The translations under genes and the position numbers were made by a program. DNA of 64,000 bases from Polyangiaceae bacterium (lineage in GTDB: Bacteria > Myxococcota_A > Polyangia > Polyangiales > Polyangiaceae): positions 186,001-250,000 of the forward strand of contig JAHBVY010000003.1 of assembly GCA_019637265.1 (NCBI GenBank), read 5' to 3'. Of this stretch, positions 60,063-64,000 are shown piece after piece. Numbering within the stretch: position 1 is the stretch's first letter; the number at the start of each line of letters is the position of its first letter. The notes beneath the pieces are model-generated. The model saw nothing but the letters and a program-made list of their open reading frames with translations. It searched no databases and had not been told where the DNA came from.

Positions 60063-61034
60063 TCACGGCATGGGCGTCGCATCCACGCGCAGCGCCAGCC
60101 GCGCGCCGAGCCACAGTCCGCTCAGCGTGCCGCTATCACCCGCGGCTCCTTGGTAGTCGATGGGGGTGAGCAGCGCGCCCAGCTCCGGGCCCATGCTGAG
60201 GTGCGTGTGCGGTGAGAGCCGCAGGTCGAGGCGCAGGTCCAGCGCCGCGCGGGCCCCCAGCGTGGTGGTGCCGCGTGCGCCAGCCACCTCCGTGGCGCGC
60301 AGCACCTGCACCGCAGCGACGCCCAAGGTCGCGCCCACACCGAAGCCGAGCCGAGGCGTCGAGGTCAGCTCATACCCTGGGGACAGACTCGCCTCATACC
60401 AACGCCAACCCCCGCCGCTCGGCGCGCCGCCCGCGAGCATCCCCAAACCCAGCCCCACCCGCGGTCCGCCTTCGAAGCGCAGCGTGGGCTCCAGGGCGAC
60501 GCCGCTCAACCACGCTCCGTCGCTACCCACGAGCGCGCCGCGCGCCGCCGCGTCCAAGCTCAGCCCAGCGCCCAGGCTGAGCGGGCGCGGCTCGCTCGCC
60601 GCGCGAGCGCGCGCCAAGGCCTCGCGCTCCAAGCGGCGCGCCAAGGCCAAGCGTCGCTTGCGCAGGTTCAGCACCAGCTGCGCCGCCGCCTGCCCCACGC
60701 GGCGCGCCGTGAGCCGCTCGCTCCCCCCCGTGCTCACGCGTCGTGAACCGTGGAGCACCCCGAGCTCCCACAGCTCCACGCTGAGCGTGTCCGGCTGGCT
60801 CGGGTCGTCGCTCCGCAGCACCCGGAAGAACAGCACCACGTCGGTCGCGCCTTCCCGCGTGGGATCGGGCGGCACGTCCACGTCGGCGATCTCGAGCGCG
60901 ATCAGGCGCCTGACCAACTTCAAGTCGAGCTCCGCCTCGGCGTCGGCGGCGATCTCGATCGCGAGCGCCGTCTCTGCGTGCGCGGGGAGGGTGACGCCGA
61001 GCGCCGCGCAGCTCACCGCGACGGCTGCCAGCAT
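60063..61034 (-). CDS. Exported protein with barrel-like C-terminal half
   Basis: A 323-residue protein. MLAAVAVSCAALGVTLPAHA is a good signal peptide, which decides the ATG at 61034; longer in-frame starts would overlap the upstream gene. The N-terminal half (about 25-140) is helical and acidic, then a series of short Gly/aromatic amphipathic strands follows (GPRVGLGLGMLAGG, YEASLSPGYELTSTPRLGF, ALDLRLDLRLSPHTHLSM), like an outer-membrane beta-barrel. It is encoded downstream of the sigma/anti-sigma pair and may be controlled or sensed by it. No named family recognised. Confidence 0.7.
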   Translation of the reverse strand: MLAAVAVSCAALGVTLPAHAETALAIEIAADAEAELDLKLVRRLIALEIADVDVPPDPTREGATDVVLFFRVLRSDDPSQPDTLSVELWELGVLHGSRRVSTGGSERLTARRVGQAAAQLVLNLRKRRLALARRLEREALARARAASEPRPLSLGAGLSLDAAARGALVGSDGAWLSGVALEPTLRFEGGPRVGLGLGMLAGGAPSGGGWRWYEASLSPGYELTSTPRLGFGVGATLGVAAVQVLRATEVAGARGTTTLGARAALDLRLDLRLSPHTHLSMGPELGALLTPIDYQGAAGDSGTLSGLWLGARLALRVDATPMP

Positions 61035-61149
61035 GGTCAGCCAGCGTGACTCACGTGGTGCTGCTCGCGGGACAGTCAGCTTGCCTGATGATGGGACCCC
61101 CCGGATACCGTCAAGCACACTGACGGCACCGCTCTCGACCGGGGCTTCG

Positions 61150-62262
61150 CTACGGCGCGCCCTCAGCAGGTGCGGCGCCTGGGGGTGGAGCAGCGCCCTC
61201 ACTGGGGGCGAGCTCGGCGGCGCCGGCGTCCACGTCGGCCTCGGGCTCGTCGGCGGCTGCCCCAGCGTCACTCGCCTCAGCCTCGGCGAGGGCATCGCGC
61301 ATCTCCTGAGCGCGGCGTCCGCTGGGGTAGTCTTTCTCATACTGGGCCGCGAGCTTACGCGCGAGCGTCAGGTGACCTTGCTCGATGGCGGACATCACCT
61401 GTCGCGCGAGCGCATCTTCAGCGAAATCGCCGTCGGGCGACAAGGCGCGATAGCGCGCGAACGCCTGGGCTGCGCCCCGCTTGTCCCCCGCGGCCTCGAG
61501 CAGGTTGCCGAGGGCGAGCGCCGCGAGGGGGGCGTTGGGATCCCCCGGGTAGCGCGCGAGCAGCTGCCGCAGCGCCTCCGTGGCGAGGCCGCGCTGGCGA
61601 TTGGCGCGCGCCACCTCCGCCAACGTCATCAGCTGATCTGCGCTGGCCTGAGCGAGGGCCCGTTGAAAGCCCGCCTGCTGGCCCAGCGCCTGGTAAGCCG
61701 CCGCGTACTCCCCCGAGTCCGCCAGCTGTTGCCACTCCGGCGGACCCACCGGCCGAGCGACCGGAGTAGGCTCGACGACCTCCACCGTGGCCGGTGGCTT
61801 GGGCGTGCGCGAGGGTGGAACGAAGCGCGGATCGGGCGTCAACGGCAGCAAGGACTCACTGGAGGGAGCCACCGGAGGCTCGGGCGTGGGCGCTGGATCT
61901 TCCTCGCCCGCCGCGCGATCCGTCGTGGTGGCCTCGGCACCCCGCTCGCTCGACACCAGCGCCTCTGGGCTCACCCCCAGCCGCGAGCCCACCACCACGC
62001 CCGCGCCGAACAGCAGCACCGCCGCCGCCGCCGCGACCCCACCCCAACGCACCAACCGCGCCGCGCCGCTCGTCACCGCAGCGGGGCGCTCAGGCAGCTC
62101 TTCATCCAAGCGCCGCCACAGCTGCGCCAAGCGCTCGTCATCCGCGCCGTGATCGCGCAGCGCGGCCACGGGGATCTCTGGGTAACTGCGGCGCCCAACA
62201 GCACCGCGGCTCCCAACGACACCGCGGCGCTTAGGTAGCGCTCCTGACTTATCTCGCGCCAT
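61150..62262 (-). CDS. Putative anti-sigma factor with membrane segment and TPR-like periplasmic domain
   Basis: A 370-residue protein. The N-terminal 60 residues are cytoplasmic, with RLAQLWRRLDEELPERPA typical of short anti-sigma helices, followed by one membrane segment WGGVAAAAAVLLFGAGVVVG (about 73-92), a Pro/Glu-rich linker, and TPR-like repeats in the periplasm (EYAAAYQALGQQ, QRGLATEALRQLLARYPGDP, DKRGAAQAFARYRALSPDGD). The ATG overlaps the sigma stop by 4 bp (ATGA), the standard sigma/anti-sigma coupling. There is no zinc-type HxxxCxxC motif. The anti-sigma role is inferred from context and plan. Confidence 0.75.
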   Translation of the reverse strand: MARDKSGALPKRRGVVGSRGAVGRRSYPEIPVAALRDHGADDERLAQLWRRLDEELPERPAAVTSGAARLVRWGGVAAAAAVLLFGAGVVVGSRLGVSPEALVSSERGAEATTTDRAAGEEDPAPTPEPPVAPSSESLLPLTPDPRFVPPSRTPKPPATVEVVEPTPVARPVGPPEWQQLADSGEYAAAYQALGQQAGFQRALAQASADQLMTLAEVARANRQRGLATEALRQLLARYPGDPNAPLAALALGNLLEAAGDKRGAAQAFARYRALSPDGDFAEDALARQVMSAIEQGHLTLARKLAAQYEKDYPSGRRAQEMRDALAEAEASDAGAAADEPEADVDAGAAELAPSEGAAPPPGAAPAEGAP

Positions 62263-63107
62263 CAGGTGCCCCCCCCTGCCGCGCCCGATCCATCCGCTTC
62301 ACCCACGAAGTGCTGCTGGAAGAAGCGCTGAGCGCGCGTGATCCGCCGCTTGGCCGTGGCGAGGCTGCACCCCGCGAGCTCAGCCACGGCCTCCAGCCGG
62401 TGATGCTCCACGTAGCGCAGCGTCCAGGCGATGCGATCCTCCGTGGGGATCAGCTGGAGCAGCGCGTACACCTGCGCCAGCTGAGCGCGCACCTCAGGGC
62501 CCGCTGCATCGCTGGAAATCGCGTCCAAATCCACCGGATCAGCCGGGGTGAGGCCCAGCGCCGACATCCAGCGTTTGCGCCGGAGCCGCGTCCGCACCAG
62601 GCGCACCACGATGGCGCCCAGCCAGGAGCGGAACGCGCCACGATCCCGTAAATCCGCCAGGCGCTCGTGCGCCTTCATGAACGCGTCGTGGACGATGTCC
62701 TCCACGTCCGTCGCGTTGCCTTGGATGCGCACCGCGAGGTTCATGGCGTACCCCGCGTGCCGCAAGTAGAGGCGCTCGAACGCCGCGCGCTCCCCGTGGA
62801 TGGCGCCCTCCACCCACGCGAGCTCCTCCGCGTCGAGCGGCGCAGAGGCGCCAGCCGGCTGGCCCTCGGCAGCGTGCCGTGACGTGGCGATGGGAGGTGC
62901 TGGGGTCGGGACATGCGCGTGGATCCGTGCGGCGCTGACGGGACCGCTCGGATCGACAGGCGCCTCGTCCGCTACGACGCGGGCGCCCTCCGTCAGGGGC
63001 TCCTCTGCCTCGGCAGCTGGAGCGAGCCCACCCGAGATCAGGCGGAGCCGGCGTTCAGCCAAGGAGGAGCGGGAACCCATCGACACGGAGGAGACGCAGC
63101 TTGCCAC
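62262..63107 (-). CDS. ECF RNA polymerase sigma factor with disordered N-terminal extension
   Basis: A sigma factor of 281 residues by the longest start, or 272 from the ATG at 63080; the start is uncertain because no clear ribosome site precedes either. The first 90 residues are Ala/Pro-rich and absent from ordinary ECF factors. Region 2 is ERAAFERLYLRHAGYAMNLA and GNATDVEDIVHDAFMKAH; region 4 is LIPTEDRIAWTLRYVEHHRL and EAVAELAGCSLATAKRRITR, the -35 reader. It is coupled to the anti-sigma gene. A promoter upstream is likely in 63108-63347, next to a strong hairpin. Confidence 0.88.
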   Translation of the reverse strand: MASCVSSVSMGSRSSLAERRLRLISGGLAPAAEAEEPLTEGARVVADEAPVDPSGPVSAARIHAHVPTPAPPIATSRHAAEGQPAGASAPLDAEELAWVEGAIHGERAAFERLYLRHAGYAMNLAVRIQGNATDVEDIVHDAFMKAHERLADLRDRGAFRSWLGAIVVRLVRTRLRRKRWMSALGLTPADPVDLDAISSDAAGPEVRAQLAQVYALLQLIPTEDRIAWTLRYVEHHRLEAVAELAGCSLATAKRRITRAQRFFQQHFVGEADGSGAAGGGT

Positions 63108-63188
63108 GAAATCGGCTCAGGGCTCACGACGCTCCGCGCTGGCATGAGGTCGCCTGGCTGGGGCTCTGGGTCGCTCGGCGGCGTCAAC

Positions 63189-63216
63189 CGAAAAGCGACC
63201 CGTCGGTCGCTTTTCG
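63189..63216. terminator. Strong 12-bp hairpin between divergent genes
   Basis: Arms CGAAAAGCGACC and GGTCGCTTTTCG around CGTC. With A/T-rich arm ends it looks like a bidirectional terminator, yet both neighbours are transcribed away from it. It may end antisense transcripts or cap the 5' leader of the small lipoprotein mRNA. Confidence 0.6.
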
Positions 63217-63347
63217 CGTCTCACGCAGCATCTGGCGGTTTCTGAGCCTCACGGCGCTTTCCGTGAGCCGTTCTGGGGCGCTGGTGCATCTCCCCATTTC
63301 GAACCCGGGGCGCGCGCTGCGCCGCCCCCACAGAGAGGATCCTCAAG

Positions 63348-63548
63348 ATGATTCGTAAGTTTGCTTTTATCCCGTTCGTGGCTCTGGCGGTGGCGTGTGG
63401 CGGCGGTGGCCTGCCTGAGGCGGAGGCGCCCGAGTCGCCCGATGTCGAGGCGCCCGAGGCGCCCGAGGCTGACGTGCCCGATGTCGAGGCGCCCGAGGCG
63501 CCCGAGGTCGATGAGGCCGGTGGCGACGAAGAGGAAGCCGCTGAGTGA
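63348..63548 (+). CDS. Small acidic repeat lipoprotein
   Basis: A 66-residue predicted lipoprotein. KFAFIPFVALAVACGG is the signal with lipobox AVAC, and the remaining residues are strongly acidic and repetitive: EAPEAPEADVPDVEAPEAPE, then DEEEAAE. AGAGAGGA precedes the ATG at good spacing, supporting translation despite its short length. Two near-identical coding repeats (GATGTCGAGGCGCCCGAGG) create the peptide. Strong hairpins lie on both sides. Probably an abundant surface or periplasmic lipoprotein; family unknown. Confidence 0.72.
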   Translation: MIRKFAFIPFVALAVACGGGGLPEAEAPESPDVEAPEAPEADVPDVEAPEAPEVDEAGGDEEEAAE

Positions 63549-63557
63549 GCTCACGCT

Positions 63558-63588
63558 GGGGCGCCACCAGTTCCACTGATGGCGCCCC
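63558..63588 (+). other. Hairpin after the small lipoprotein gene
   Basis: Arms GGGGCGCCA and TGGCGCCCC around a 13-nt loop, starting 10 bp past the stop. No T-run. It could stabilise the mRNA 3' end ahead of the terminator at 63627. Confidence 0.5.
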
Positions 63589-63626
63589 GGTCGCTCATCG
63601 CTCGCCCTGAGGCGAACGAGCCCTTT

Positions 63627-63668
63627 GGAGCTGGCCTGCGCATGACGTTGGCCGGCTCCTTACTTTTT
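63627..63668 (+). terminator. Rho-independent terminator of the small lipoprotein gene
   Basis: GGAGCTGGCC pairs with GGCCGGCTCC (one G-U pair) and is followed by TTACTTTTT. Position and T-run fit an intrinsic terminator. Confidence 0.65.
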
Positions 63669-63718
63669 GGGGCAGGCCCCTGTGCCTGCCCTCTCGCCCT
63701 GGTTGGTACATGGTCAGC

Positions 63719-64000
63719 TCAGCGGACGACTTGGTAAGTCGTGTCGCGCTTGAGGTCGAGGTGGAAGTGATCGCGGTGGGCGGTGTCGTGGCCCGGCGTG
63801 AGCAGGTGGTTGAAGAGGACCGCTTCGGCGATGGCGCAGAACAGGTTGCGGAGCCTGATGGCGCGCTCGCTCGGCTCGTGCAGGCGCACCTCGGGGCCGC
63901 AGGCGGGCTCCCCGATGGCTCCCTGCCAGTCAGTTTCCACGACTAGCATCTCGCCGCTCTTCAGCCAGAGCCGCGTGACGTCGAGCGCCAGCGCGTGCGC
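63719..64000 (-). CDS. Extensin-like C-terminal domain protein (truncated by window edge)
   Basis: Only the last 93 codons are visible, and the frame is open to the window end. HALALDVTRLWLKSGEMLVV, then NLFCAIAEAVLFNHLLTPG and AHRDHFHLDLKRD match the extensin-C domain, in which AH-x-DHFH supplies metal ligands in a peptidase-M15-like fold. Such exported proteins probably act on or bind peptidoglycan. The start, signal peptide and any N-terminal domain lie beyond 64000. Confidence 0.8.
   Translation of the reverse strand, partial: AHALALDVTRLWLKSGEMLVVETDWQGAIGEPACGPEVRLHEPSERAIRLRNLFCAIAEAVLFNHLLTPGHDTAHRDHFHLDLKRDTTYQVVR

Noticed and set aside
63285..63320. TTCGAACCCGGGG sequence suggesting a tRNA T-arm
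   Set aside because: The stem does not pair properly around a seven-base loop, and no acceptor, D or anticodon arm can be drawn.

Overview
The window is very GC-rich, and almost every gap between genes is short. Several features point to a myxobacterium-like organism (phylum Myxococcota, Polyangia/Sandaracinaceae-like): cysteine-patterned surface lipoproteins, a MopE-like D-x-DNC-x-G-x-IDE-x-C motif, a GYF/GAF protein, HEAT and TPR proteins with N-terminal membrane anchors, an extensin-C protein, and many proteins with long Pro/Ala/Glu-rich disordered segments. The taxon is inferred from gene style, not from a marker-gene comparison. No rRNA, tRNA, CRISPR array, integrase, transposase or phage gene was recognised; this looks like chromosome.

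Left part (1-26 kb): the end of pdxJ runs into acpS and nnrD with 4-bp overlaps. Then come an ECF-type sigma factor, a biotin-protein ligase carrying repeat-derived peptide, an aminotransferase, a GMC oxidoreductase and a GYF/GAF protein. A small accessory patch follows (8.5-10.7 kb): a HEPN-type two-gene cassette, an orphan hypothetical whose 3' end is duplicated, and a nucleotidyltransferase-like gene. After it lie a cysteine-rich Lcl-domain surface protein, an APH-like kinase, a TerB-like protein, nadC, a CPBP protease, HEAT and TPR proteins, a DnaJ-like zinc protein and a membrane Fe-S oxidoreductase of the ETF:quinone type.

Middle (26-46 kb): a tightly overlapping block encodes RDD, SpoIIM-like, multi-pass, DUF4129/DUF4350, MoxR ATPase, DUF58, DUF4175-like and gluzincin-protease proteins. 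It resembles an enlarged MoxR/DUF58 (Bat-like) envelope locus. It is followed by psd overlapping a methyltransferase gene, an FAD-linked oxidase with an extra half domain, and rpmE-prfA.

Right part (46-64 kb): a Tat-exported DUF362 protein, a polyferredoxin membrane protein and an ABC exporter; an MscS channel with a cyclic-nucleotide domain; a cluster with a GT-C glycosyltransferase, two tandem radical SAM enzymes, a JmjC-like cupin and a UbiA prenyltransferase; a sigma/anti-sigma/barrel-like trio; a small acidic lipoprotein between strong hairpins; and an extensin-C gene leaving the window.

Running through all regions are two or three families of short dispersed repeats. One is a set of hairpins ending in GCCCCTAC whose stems vary. 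Another is a CCAAACCCCCAAAACC-type motif, with a possibly related GCGGTGCCGTCCAACC motif. Members of the hairpin family have entered two coding regions in frame (birA and the SpoIIM-like gene). The most unusual observations are these coding insertions, the half-domain tail of the FAD oxidase, the radical SAM/cupin/UbiA neighbourhood, the HEPN cassette and the DUF362-polyferredoxin pair.
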